64,000 nucleotides of DNA, taken from assembly GCA_046296295.1 (NCBI GenBank), contig JBKBLG010000006.1:84207-148206 (forward strand), in the 5' to 3' direction. Numbering within the stretch: the first letter of the stretch is position 1; each line of letters opens with the position of its first letter. Below are positions 41,484 to 50,330 of the stretch, piece after piece. This DNA comes from UBA10646 sp046296295. GTDB taxonomy: Bacteria > Bacteroidota > Bacteroidia > Chitinophagales > Chitinophagaceae. A program made the translations under genes and the position numbers. The notes beneath the pieces were generated by a model that made no database searches, was not told where the DNA came from, and was given only the letters and a program-made list of their open reading frames with translations.

Positions 41484-41518
41484 CCTTGCGGTAAAAAAAT
41501 AATTTACTTGCGTAAATG
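41484..41518. repeat. Two motif variants upstream of rplU and the GH3 gene
   Basis: CCTTGCGGTAAAA (41484-41496) and the shortened ACTTGCGTAAATG (41506-41518) are in the same orientation in the divergent spacer. Confidence 0.5.
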
Positions 41519-41567
41519 TTAATAATTCAGAGTGCAAAATTAGGTTTTTAAACCACATACGGCATGT

Positions 41568-41575
41568 TACATTTG
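41568..41575 (+). promoter_or_regulatory. -7 element of the GH3-like gene
   Basis: TACATTTG, an exact TAnnTTTG match 24 nt before the ATG at 41600. No clear -33 TTTG. Confidence 0.5.
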
Positions 41576-41599
41576 TAGCATATCTATATACTTCTTAGT

Positions 41600-43096
41600 A
41601 TGAATTTAAAATCTCTGTTAGCAAGGCCATTTGCAAATTACATATATAATAAGACGCAGCGGAACAAGGCTAATGCTCTTACAGATCAAGAGAACATATT
41701 TAAGCAGCTTATAAAGCAGGCACAAAAAACATTGTTTGGTCAAGATCATGAATTTAGTCAAATCGCTAACTACGAGGCATTTACCGCAAAAGTGCCCATC
41801 CGCGATTATGAACAGTTAAAACCTTATATAGAGAAAATTAAGGAAGGTAAGGAAAACATCCTTTGGCGTGGCAAGCCTATTTATTTTGCAAAAACCAGTG
41901 GCACCACTAGTGGTGTAAAATATATACCTATTACAAAAGATAGTATTGGTAATCATATTGATACTGCTCGTAACGCTTTATTGTGTTATATGGCCGAAAC
42001 GGGTAACTATGATTTTGCTAGTGGAAAAATGATTTTTTTAAGTGGTAGCCCTATACTCGATAGAGTAGGAGGCATTCCTACAGGGCGATTAAGCGGTATT
42101 GTTAATCATCATGTGCCAAAATACTTACGTTCAAATCAACTACCCAGTTACGAAACCAATTGCATTGAAGAGTGGGAAACTAAACTCGATACAATTGTTG
42201 CTGAAACCATTCATCAGAACATGACGTTAATTAGCGGCATACCACCCTGGATGCAGATGTATTTTGATAGACTCGTACAAAAAAGTGGAAAAACAATTGC
42301 TGAGTTGTTTCCAAACTTTTCTGTGATGGTGCAAGGTGGCGTAAACTTTGAACCTTATAAAGCTAAACTGATGGCTACTATTGGTAAGCCAATAGATACT
42401 ATTGAATTGTTCCCCGCATCGGAAGGCTTTTTTGCATTTCAAGATAGCCAAAAAGAACCTGGCCTGCTACTTAATACCAACTCGGGTATTTTCTTTGAAT
42501 TTATACCATTGAACGAAGTAGATAAGCCCAATCCGAAACGTATTTGGCTAAAAGACGTACAAGTAGGAGAAAACTACGCATTAATCATTAACAGTAATGC
42601 TGGCTTATGGGGGTATAATATTGGCGATACTGTTAAGTTCATCAGCACCAACCCCTACAAACTAGTAGTAAGTGGGCGAATTAAGCATTACATCAGTGCC
42701 TTTGGCGAGCATGTTATTGGTGAGGAGGTAGAGTATGCAATGAAAAAGGCGATTGAAACCCATAATGCTCATGTGGTTGAGTTCACTGTAGCACCTATGG
42801 TGCAGCAAGGTGATGGTAAAAGTTACCATGAGTGGTTGGTTGAATTTGAAACACTACCCTCCGATGTGGCTGCATTTGCAACAACATTAGAAACCGCCTT
42901 ACGGCAAAAGAATGTATACTACGATGATTTAATTGCCGGTAATATTTTACAAACCTTGGTGATAACGCCAATAAAGCAGGGCGGTTTCATTGAGTATATG
43001 AAGAGTATTGGAAAGCTGGGTGGGCAAAACAAGCTTCCTAGGTTGAGCAATAACCGCCAGATAGCCGAGGCATTACAACCTTGGGTGTTAAGGTAG
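41600..43096 (+). CDS. GH3 auxin-responsive-promoter family protein (acyl-adenylating)
   Basis: 498 residues of the GH3/ANL superfamily. The ATP-binding P-loop-like motif is YFAKTSGTTSGVKYIPIT. VMVQGGVNFEPY, LFPASEGFFAFQDS and WGYNIGDTVKFIS follow, then SGRIKHYISAFGEHVIGEEVE near the C-terminal hinge. Plant GH3 enzymes join amino acids to auxin or jasmonate. Bacterial members are common in Bacteroidota, with unknown acids and acceptors. It stands alone. Confidence 0.87.
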   Translation: MNLKSLLARPFANYIYNKTQRNKANALTDQENIFKQLIKQAQKTLFGQDHEFSQIANYEAFTAKVPIRDYEQLKPYIEKIKEGKENILWRGKPIYFAKTSGTTSGVKYIPITKDSIGNHIDTARNALLCYMAETGNYDFASGKMIFLSGSPILDRVGGIPTGRLSGIVNHHVPKYLRSNQLPSYETNCIEEWETKLDTIVAETIHQNMTLISGIPPWMQMYFDRLVQKSGKTIAELFPNFSVMVQGGVNFEPYKAKLMATIGKPIDTIELFPASEGFFAFQDSQKEPGLLLNTNSGIFFEFIPLNEVDKPNPKRIWLKDVQVGENYALIINSNAGLWGYNIGDTVKFISTNPYKLVVSGRIKHYISAFGEHVIGEEVEYAMKKAIETHNAHVVEFTVAPMVQQGDGKSYHEWLVEFETLPSDVAAFATTLETALRQKNVYYDDLIAGNILQTLVITPIKQGGFIEYMKSIGKLGGQNKLPRLSNNRQIAEALQPWVLR

Positions 43097-43120
43097 CATC
43101 ACACAAACATGTGATTTTGT

Positions 43121-43134
43121 CATTTGCCGTAAGG
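43121..43134 (-). repeat. Dispersed motif variant before the sensor kinase gene
   Basis: CATTTGCCGTAAGG, 19 bp before the -7 element of the kinase gene. Confidence 0.65.
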
Positions 43135-43152
43135 TATAACAAAGCTTACTGT

Positions 43153-43160
43153 TAGTTTTG
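43153..43160 (+). promoter_or_regulatory. -7 element directly before the propeller kinase gene
   Basis: TAGTTTTG matches TAnnTTTG and ends 4 nt before the ATG at 43165, giving a predicted leaderless mRNA. Confidence 0.5.
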
Positions 43161-43164
43161 TTAC

Positions 43165-46100
43165 ATGTATAAACACTTACTGCTATTGTTGGCTACTGTT
43201 ATAGCCTTACAAGTTGCTGCTCAAAAGCAAAGCAAGCAGTATTTTCAATTTACACGGTACACACAGGCCAATGGCTTGTCGAGCACTTCTGTGAACTGCA
43301 CCTATCAAGATGCAAAAGGTTTTATTTGGGTGGGTACAGCCGATCATTTAGAACGGTTTGATGGCAGCAAGTTTGTATACATGTTAGCAAGAGGTACACA
43401 TGCAATGCCGAACGATGCTGTTACTCAAATTATAGGTGTGAATGATAGCATGTTGTTATTGAATTATGGTGCACTAAGAGAGGTTGGTATTTTCAATACC
43501 AAGTCGTATACCTACACACCTGTTAAAATTATTCATAAGCAAGCAATATGGCCTAGAGCCGATTATGTAGTTCAAACAGACCACTGTGGTAATGTATTCT
43601 TACGTATTACTCGCTATCCCAACATTCTTATCTATAATAGAAAAGAGTTTCAGTTTGAAGAGTTAGGGCCAGTTAAAGCACCTTATAACTGGACAATCAA
43701 TTCTATGTTTATAGACACAGCAACTAATAGATATTGGTTGAGTTGTGATAGTGGCTTAGCCGTGTATGATGTAGCAACGAAACGTGTTTATTCGAAGCAC
43801 TATAATCCTAAGGGCTGGAACGTGTTAGCACAAAAAAGAATGAACGAAGCCAATGTTGTGATGCACATAGATAATAAACGACGTTATTGGGTTGTGAATT
43901 GGCCTGTGTACGGTGGTGGTGCACCTGTACTGCATTGTTACGATGCTGAAAGCAATACTTATTTGAAAGATACTGCTGGTTGGGCAGCATCGGCTATCAG
44001 GTATCGCGAAGTAGGAAGTATCACAGAAACCAAAGATGGTATTATTTGGTTTTATGGATTAAATACGTTGTTAAGCTACTTACCCTTTGAGAAAGGCATT
44101 GCCCTGCATTATAATAAGCATTTAGATAATTATGGTATTCGTTATGAAGCTGTTAGGCATGTAATGGAAGATAGAGAAAGAGGTGTGTGGGTAAGCACCG
44201 ATGACGGTTTGTATTATGCTGCTGCTATTAATTATAATTTATTAAATATTGGTCTTTCTGATGGTTTGGAAGCTACCGCAATAACACCTATTGCAGATAG
44301 TACTTTTCTTTTAAACACGTGGGGTTCTGGTGTGAAGCTAATACAGCTAAAGCAAGATAATTTAATTATAAAAAATATTAATAACATTTATCACAAAAAT
44401 TTAATGATGAATTGGTGTGCTGCTTTTGTAAATACCCAAGAAGTTTGGATTGGCGCACAATTTGGCTGGCTTGGTATTTATAACGTTGCTAATCATCAGT
44501 TACAGGAAACATATATTCCAGAAACTCAAGGTAAAACTATTCGTTCTATCATTAAAACTAGTGATGGTGTTGTTTATTTAGGAACTCAAGGTGGTACAAT
44601 CATTAAGTATACTAACAAAGCATATACTACACTATTTCAATGTAGTACAATTATTTATCAAATACTAGCAGACAAGCAAGGTTTCTTGTGGGTGGCTACA
44701 CATGATAAAGGTTTATATCGGATAGATAGTAAGTCTGGTAAAATATTAAAACACTACACAAAAGCTGCTACAGCTGGTTTGTATGCGAACGTCATTAAAC
44801 AAATTGATTGGCTTAATGATAATACCTTAGCTATTGCCAATAACAAATTAAGTTTACTGAATATTCAAACAGAGCAATTTCAACATATTGGTGTTGAGCA
44901 AGGCTTGCCCAGCAATAGTATAACCACCTTTCAAATTGATCATCAACAAAGAGTTTGGTTGATTACAGCACAAGGCCTCTGTAGCTATGATTTTCGAAAT
45001 AAAAGTTTTGCAAAGTATAGTGGAAAAGATGGCGTTATCGATCCACAAAAATTCGTAGCATCAACAAATGTTGCCCGTACATCTATTGCTTTCTGCGGAA
45101 GTAATAGATTGTTAGTTTTTACACCTGCAGCCTTTGCCAATAAAATGCAATTGCCAGATGTAACGGTTACCGATTTTAGAATCAATAATCGCTATTACTT
45201 GGTAGATTCATTGTTGGCGCATCCTCGAGTTGCTTTACATAGCGATCAAAATAGTATTAGTATCAGCTTTGCCGTGCTCAGCTATCAACAAGTCGATAAG
45301 TTACTATATTATTATCGCTTAAAGGGGTATGATAGTACATGGCGTATAGCTAATAATGCATTGTTATTAGCCCGTTACGATTACTTACCTTACGGTAAAT
45401 ATACTTTCGAAGTACAGGCTCGCAGTAATGATGGTATTAGTACTACCTCCGTAACAAGTATATTAATTGATGTAGCACCACCTTTTTGGAATACAGGTTG
45501 GTTCTTTAGTAGTGTACTTTTTTTAGCAACATTATTTCTTTATTTAATACATTCTTTGCGAGTTAAAAGATTGCTAGATGTAGAAAAACTTCGTAATAGA
45601 GTGGCAAGAGACTTGCACGACGATATGGGAAGTACACTAAGTACTATCAACATCTTAAGTACTATGGCTAAAGCTAAAATGCAGACAGATCCCGTAAAAA
45701 CAGCAGAATTTATTAAGAAGATAAGTGAGAATTGCCAAAGAATGATGGAAGCCATGGACGATATTGTTTGGGCAATTAAGCCAGCTAACGATAGTATGGA
45801 AAAAATTGTAGCAAGAATGCGTGAGTTTGCTACTAGTGTGTTAGAAGCAAAAGATGTAGATATACACTTCGAAGTAGAAGAAGCAGTATTATCCGTTCGA
45901 TTAAACATGGAACAGAGGAGAGATATCTTTTTGGTAGTAAAAGAGGCTGTTAATAACATAGCCAAGTATGCTTCATCATCAAAAGTGAATATAGTTTTAA
46001 AACTACAAAGTTCAAGTTTATGTATTGTAGTTGCCGATGATGGTGTTGGTTTCGATATTACTACTTCCGATACAGGAAACGGATTAGGTAATATGCAAAA

Positions 46101-46188
46101 ACGTATGCAAAGTCTTTCAGGGAAATGCCTTGTTGAAACATCAAAAGGCAATGGAACAAAATTGACATTTCTAATTCCTTTATTGTAA
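43165..46188 (+). CDS. Two-component sensor: Reg_prop beta-propeller / Y_Y_Y / HisKA_3 kinase
   Basis: 1007 residues. Signal peptide 1-19. Repeats of the two-component propeller type fill about 30-680 (for example TYQDAKGFIWVGTADHLERFDG; DKQGFLWVATHDKGLYRID), followed by a Y_Y_Y-like Ig domain (YYYRLKGYDSTWRIA). One membrane helix lies near 778-798, then HisKA_3 with phospho-acceptor His818 in RVARDLHDDMGSTLS, and HATPase ending FLIPLL (DDGVGFD, GNGLGNM). A periplasmic sensor of unknown ligand that should phosphorylate the NarL-type regulator at 47385. Confidence 0.93.
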   Translation: MYKHLLLLLATVIALQVAAQKQSKQYFQFTRYTQANGLSSTSVNCTYQDAKGFIWVGTADHLERFDGSKFVYMLARGTHAMPNDAVTQIIGVNDSMLLLNYGALREVGIFNTKSYTYTPVKIIHKQAIWPRADYVVQTDHCGNVFLRITRYPNILIYNRKEFQFEELGPVKAPYNWTINSMFIDTATNRYWLSCDSGLAVYDVATKRVYSKHYNPKGWNVLAQKRMNEANVVMHIDNKRRYWVVNWPVYGGGAPVLHCYDAESNTYLKDTAGWAASAIRYREVGSITETKDGIIWFYGLNTLLSYLPFEKGIALHYNKHLDNYGIRYEAVRHVMEDRERGVWVSTDDGLYYAAAINYNLLNIGLSDGLEATAITPIADSTFLLNTWGSGVKLIQLKQDNLIIKNINNIYHKNLMMNWCAAFVNTQEVWIGAQFGWLGIYNVANHQLQETYIPETQGKTIRSIIKTSDGVVYLGTQGGTIIKYTNKAYTTLFQCSTIIYQILADKQGFLWVATHDKGLYRIDSKSGKILKHYTKAATAGLYANVIKQIDWLNDNTLAIANNKLSLLNIQTEQFQHIGVEQGLPSNSITTFQIDHQQRVWLITAQGLCSYDFRNKSFAKYSGKDGVIDPQKFVASTNVARTSIAFCGSNRLLVFTPAAFANKMQLPDVTVTDFRINNRYYLVDSLLAHPRVALHSDQNSISISFAVLSYQQVDKLLYYYRLKGYDSTWRIANNALLLARYDYLPYGKYTFEVQARSNDGISTTSVTSILIDVAPPFWNTGWFFSSVLFLATLFLYLIHSLRVKRLLDVEKLRNRVARDLHDDMGSTLSTINILSTMAKAKMQTDPVKTAEFIKKISENCQRMMEAMDDIVWAIKPANDSMEKIVARMREFATSVLEAKDVDIHFEVEEAVLSVRLNMEQRRDIFLVVKEAVNNIAKYASSSKVNIVLKLQSSSLCIVVADDGVGFDITTSDTGNGLGNMQKRMQSLSGKCLVETSKGNGTKLTFLIPLL
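45388..45400 (+). repeat. Motif copy in the PYGK frame, inside the kinase gene
   Basis: CCTTACGGTAAAT read as LPYGKY. It is one of the few coding copies not in the LTVN frame and lacks the last G. Confidence 0.65.
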
Positions 46189-46200
46189 TACATCAATAGC

Positions 46201-47316
46201 ATGACACGAACTTTAAGTCTAAAATTTCGTTTTTACTCGTTTGTATGTATTGCATTACTTACATTGGTACATGCTTACAATCTTGAGAATAGTTACCTTA
46301 CGCCTTCTACTTTTGTAAGTGAACCATTAACTTTCACTTCTTATGTAGAGTACCTTCTTGCCAATGGTTTATTACGTTTTAGGCTACCAATATTGTTTAT
46401 TATCTCTGGTTTTCTATTTGCTTATCAAGACAATAGAAGCTTTAGTGCTCAAATCAAAAAGCGTTTCGAAACTTTGTTAGTTCCTTTGTTTTTATGGAGC
46501 TTACTTTCATTGTCATTCACTTTCTTGTTACAACGCTTTAGCTATACTGCAGATATCGTTTATCGAGCAGAAATAGACCAACAAGGTCAGAATATTCCTT
46601 ATGAAAATTTAAGTTGGTGGGGTATTGTATCTCGTTGGTTGTTAACACCACCTGCTTTTCAACTTTGGTTCATTCGTTCTCTTTTCTTTTATAATCTTTT
46701 TTATCCCGCAATTCGCTGGATTGTTGTAAAAGGCTACTTATGGACAATAGTTCCCATAGCACTGTTCTTGTGGGAGATAAACTTTAACCTTATTATTGAT
46801 GGCCAAGGCTTACTATTTTTTTCATTAGGTGTTTGGTTGCAAAAAAACAACTTCTCGCTTGAGCGAAAGCCTAAGTGGCTTGATATTCCATTTGTGGCAA
46901 TTCTATACTTCGGTGTTAATATCATTAAAACATTCATGGCCTTTGAGCTTGCAGAGTATGCTACGGTAATTCCATTGCAAATTGTATTTCACTTATTATA
47001 TTACATCTCAGTATTTACCGGCGTATTAACTGTTTGGTATGGTGCCGATGCAATCGTATATAAGTGTATGCGTAATAAGCATTTTGTTGCTGCATCACAA
47101 TTTTCATTTTTCATTTATGGCTTTCATGTACCTTTTCTAGTGTATTTATCTGTATGGTTATTAGATGTATTACAAGGTTTTATTTATAAAAGAATAATTG
47201 TATATTTTTTGGCGGCTGTAATTACTATTGGTATAGCTTTATTGATAGCCATTCTTTTACGTAAGTTAACACCTAAGTTCTATAAAGTATTAACAGGTGG
47301 TAGAGGATTAGGATAA
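46201..47316 (+). CDS. Acyltransferase family 3 membrane protein
   Basis: 371 residues with about ten membrane helices of the Acyl_transf_3 type. Conserved hints are LVHAYNL with His in helix 1, FRLPILFIISGFLFAY, RRFETLLVPLFLWSL-like KKRFETLLVP, and LWFIRSLFFYNLFYP. These proteins O-acylate sugars of surface polysaccharides or glycans. It lies 12 bp after the kinase and 68 bp before the response regulator, so it is probably cotranscribed with them. The link to signalling is only by position. Confidence 0.83.
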   Translation: MTRTLSLKFRFYSFVCIALLTLVHAYNLENSYLTPSTFVSEPLTFTSYVEYLLANGLLRFRLPILFIISGFLFAYQDNRSFSAQIKKRFETLLVPLFLWSLLSLSFTFLLQRFSYTADIVYRAEIDQQGQNIPYENLSWWGIVSRWLLTPPAFQLWFIRSLFFYNLFYPAIRWIVVKGYLWTIVPIALFLWEINFNLIIDGQGLLFFSLGVWLQKNNFSLERKPKWLDIPFVAILYFGVNIIKTFMAFELAEYATVIPLQIVFHLLYYISVFTGVLTVWYGADAIVYKCMRNKHFVAASQFSFFIYGFHVPFLVYLSVWLLDVLQGFIYKRIIVYFLAAVITIGIALLIAILLRKLTPKFYKVLTGGRGLG

Positions 47317-47384
47317 CATGAATATGTGGTAGGCAGGTATTTTAAAAAAGTACAATTTTGTTAATAATATCCTAACATAACGAT

Positions 47385-48017
47385 ATGATTAAAATACTGA
47401 TATACGAAGATAATCCTCAGCTAAGAGAAGGGCTTACCATGCTCATTGATGGGATCGATGGATTTTCTGTACTAGCTAGCTTTAAAGACTGTAAAAACGC
47501 CGTTGAAGAAATTCAAATATGGCAACCAGATGTTGTTTTAATGGATATCGATATGCCTGGCATGTCTGGCATAGAGGCACTTAAAAAAATTCGTGTGAGT
47601 AATAACGAAGTCAAAATTGTTATGCTTACAGTATTTGATGATAACAAGAATGTATTTGAAGCTATTAAGTCTGGCGCCAATGGTTACATACTTAAAAAAA
47701 CGCCGCCAACAAAATTACTAGAGTATATCAGCGAAGCACAAACAGGTGGTGCTCCTATGACTGCATCAGTAGCAGCACAAGTGCTAAAGATGTTTTCTCA
47801 GATGAATAATCAACAAAGTGAAGATTATAATTTAAGCGATAGAGAAAAACAAGTGTTACAACTTTTAGTGAATGGTTATAGCTATAAAATGATTGCAGCA
47901 GAAATGTTCATAGCCATTGATACTGTGCGTAGCCATATAAAAAAGATATACGAAAAATTGCATGTGAATAGCAAAGGCGAAGCAGTTGCTAAAGCTTTTA
48001 AAGATAGATTAGTGTAG
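47385..48017 (+). CDS. NarL/FixJ-type response regulator
   Basis: 210 residues. The receiver domain starts MIKILIYEDNPQLREGL with phospho-acceptor Asp54 in VVLMDIDMPG, and Lys in YILKKTPP. The C-terminal LuxR helix-turn-helix is LSDREKQVLQLLVNGYSYKMIAAEMFIAIDTVRSHIKKIYEKL. It is the likely partner of the HisKA_3 kinase two genes upstream. Confidence 0.95.
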   Translation: MIKILIYEDNPQLREGLTMLIDGIDGFSVLASFKDCKNAVEEIQIWQPDVVLMDIDMPGMSGIEALKKIRVSNNEVKIVMLTVFDDNKNVFEAIKSGANGYILKKTPPTKLLEYISEAQTGGAPMTASVAAQVLKMFSQMNNQQSEDYNLSDREKQVLQLLVNGYSYKMIAAEMFIAIDTVRSHIKKIYEKLHVNSKGEAVAKAFKDRLV

Positions 48018-48036
48018 CATTTCACATATTTATGTG

Positions 48037-48068
48037 ATTGTCTTCACCTTACGGTAAATGTAAGTTTG
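48037..48068 (+). promoter_or_regulatory. Promoter of the lipoprotein gene, with motif in the spacer
   Basis: ATTG (48037-48040), a 20-nt spacer, then TAAGTTTG (48061-48068). An exact copy of CCTTACGGTAAATG (48047-48060) fills the spacer up to the -7 element. Confidence 0.65.
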
Positions 48069-48100
48069 CATCATAAACACCAACCTTAAACCCTTTTTTG

Positions 48101-48664
48101 ATGCAAAAATTTTTAGTGGCATTAATCTGTATTAACAGTTTAAGTGCATGTACTAAAGAATTAGCAACTGCTACTACGCAAAACCCAGCACCAGATTTCG
48201 ATTTAAAGCTAACGTTAGTGAATAATCAGGGTGTGATAACTAACTTATTTGAACGTTCTTTAAACATGGTAGGTAATACTGTTTTATACAGTGGCGTTCA
48301 AGAAAAAACATCGTGTGTCTTATTAAAACTTGGTGGTACGCAAGTGAATACAGTAGCCCCACGCTTGTATGTTGATGTTACTTTTCTGAACAAAACAAAA
48401 GCAAGCGATATCGTTGGCATGTATCAGTTTCCTGCGGCTAATAATCAAATAACTTTTGTTACAACTAGTGTTAATTTTCCGCAAGGTAATGCTACCGTTA
48501 TTAGAGGCTTACCCAAATCGGGAACGTTAGTAGTTGCCTACGATGCCTCTACTAAAACGTATAATGGATACATTGATAATGTAACCTATAACGCTCTGCC
48601 TTCAGAAGGTTTATCTAATATAGCAGTTCAAGGTACATTTCGGCATTTAGCTGTTACCAAATAA
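48101..48664 (+). CDS. Putative secreted lipoprotein, unknown family
   Basis: 187 residues from ATG at 48101. The start MQKFLVALICINSLSAC has a lipobox LSAC with Cys17, so it is probably lipid-anchored. The rest is beta-rich (FDLKLTLVNNQGVITNLF; LYVDVTFLNKTKASDIVGMYQF) with no motif I recognise. It follows the two-component cluster with its own promoter, so it could be a target of that system; this is inferred from position only. Confidence 0.7.
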   Translation: MQKFLVALICINSLSACTKELATATTQNPAPDFDLKLTLVNNQGVITNLFERSLNMVGNTVLYSGVQEKTSCVLLKLGGTQVNTVAPRLYVDVTFLNKTKASDIVGMYQFPAANNQITFVTTSVNFPQGNATVIRGLPKSGTLVVAYDASTKTYNGYIDNVTYNALPSEGLSNIAVQGTFRHLAVTK

Positions 48665-48750
48665 GTAGTGTTTTTAGTGTTTGTTTTCTTGGTACAGGGC
48701 TCTTTTTTAAGAGCCCTTCTTTAAAACTATGTTTAACCCTTAATTAATAT

Positions 48751-50255
48751 ATTAAAAATTTATTTACACTTTTATGTATAGCATGCAGTTTGTATGCTAG
48801 TGCCCAAACTGTCAAGTATGTTAACAATATGTTCCCTATAGTAGTAGGGCAGTTAACAGCAAATAAAGCTATTATTGTTACAGAGCAAGATAGAAAGTTA
48901 TGGGTAACCGATGGTACCGTAGCAGGCACACAAATGATTGCAACACCCGTACTTTTCCATTTCAGTGCATTTGAAGTAATGAACGGTGTTTTATATTTTT
49001 CTGGTAGTACCAATACGCACGGTATAGAATTGTGGCGAACCGATGGCACTGCTGCTGGTACTTACATGGTAAAAGATATTAACCCGGTGCAGTTAATAGT
49101 GAACCAGGTGTTCTAGGGAGCGATATTAACCTTACATCTGCTGTTATTGTTAACAATAAATTATATTTCAGAGCACATACCAATTTAACAGGCTACGAAT
49201 TATTTGTTACCGATGGTACTGCGAATGGCACTGAATTATTTTTTGACATTGATTCCTGGACAGATGGCTTCCCAGTAATTTTTAAGCCACACAATGCTCC
49301 TTTAGATGGTAGCCCAACACCATTGTTTCAAAATCAATACTTTTTCTTCAGAGGGTTTACGTTAGATCATGGAACAGAACTGTATATCAGCGATGGTACA
49401 AGAACCGGTACACGCATGGTGAAAGATATTAATCCTGGTTTTAGCGATGGCGTACCATATCAACTCTACAAATACAGTGATACACATTTATACTTTACTG
49501 CCGAAAATGATATTACTGGTTTAGAAATTTGGGAAACAGATGGTACTGCTCAAAACGCCAGAATGGTATTTGATGCCAACCCCAACAACACCAACGAAGG
49601 AAGGTTGTATTTAATTACACCCGATGCAATTGTTAATAACAACTTACTATTTGCAGGCCCAAGTGGCGATGAAGTTGCTAACAGGTTACAATACGATGGT
49701 TTTATCTATCAACGTAACAATGGTACTTTACCCATTTTTGTACAATCATTTACCGCAAGGTTACAAGCGCAAACTCCAGTAATCCAGTGGCAGCTTAATA
49801 TAACAACTAACAACCATCGTTATCAATTACAACGTAGTGCCGATGGTGTCAATTACACTACCATTGAAAGTTATCAACCAACACAAGGTGCTGTTACAAA
49901 AACTTATGCCGATGTTGCAGCCGCAGCATTACAGCAAAAGCAATTGTATTACCGCTTAGCAATTGAAAACAACGATGGCTCAAAGCAGTATAGCAATATT
50001 GCAACGGTTACAATGCAGAACGAAGTTTATGGTGTGCGTGTGTTACAGCAAGCAGGTAAGCAGCAAGTACAGTATCATTTACCGAAAGGTAACTTTCAAT
50101 TGCAAATTGTTACTACAAGTGGTGCGCTGTTATATACAACAGTATTGCCTGCCGCTCAGGGGCTACAATCGTTGCCAACTTTGCAAGCAGGGTTTTACCT
50201 AATTAAAATAAGCGATGGTTATAAAACTTACACCGATAACTTATTTGTACCTTAA
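48751..50255 (+). pseudogene. Broken ELWxxDGT-repeat protein with T9SS C-terminal domain
   Basis: Coding similarity runs from about 48751 to 50255 but is broken twice. The signal peptide (KNLFTLLCIACSLYASAQ) begins at ATT, where ATG would be expected, with a stop four bases upstream; no standard start lies in front of it. Then the frame ends at 49116, while the +1-shifted frame continues NPGAVNSEPGVLGSDIN. One C is missing in a CCC run at 49083-49085. Restoring it joins both parts. Repeats include LWRTDGTAAGTYMVKDIN, ELYISDGTRTGTRMVKDINPG and EIWETDGT. The C-terminal 75 residues form a type A sorting domain (GFYLIKISDGYKTYTDNLFVP). Confidence 0.8.
49747..49760 (-). repeat. Dispersed motif, G variant in the ELWxxDGT pseudogene
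   Basis: CATTTACCGCAAGG, read SFTARL; a rare frame for the motif, in a decayed gene. Confidence 0.6.
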
Positions 50256-50283
50256 TAAGGTACTTGATTGATAATGATAAATG

Positions 50284-50330
50284 AAATACCTTTCATAACA
50301 AACATAACTGTTATGAGAGGTATTTTTTTT
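50284..50330 (+). terminator. Terminator-like hairpin containing the amidohydrolase start codon
   Basis: A 17-bp stem with one mismatch (50284-50300 with 50309-50325), loop AACATAAC, followed by T residues to 50328. The ATG at 50313 lies in the right arm. It looks like the terminator of the upstream gene overlapping the next gene's start. Confidence 0.7.

Noticed and set aside
49323..50255. Independent gene starting at 49323
   Set aside because: The frame is open upstream to the point of the frameshift and continues the same repeat family, so this ATG is internal to a broken gene.
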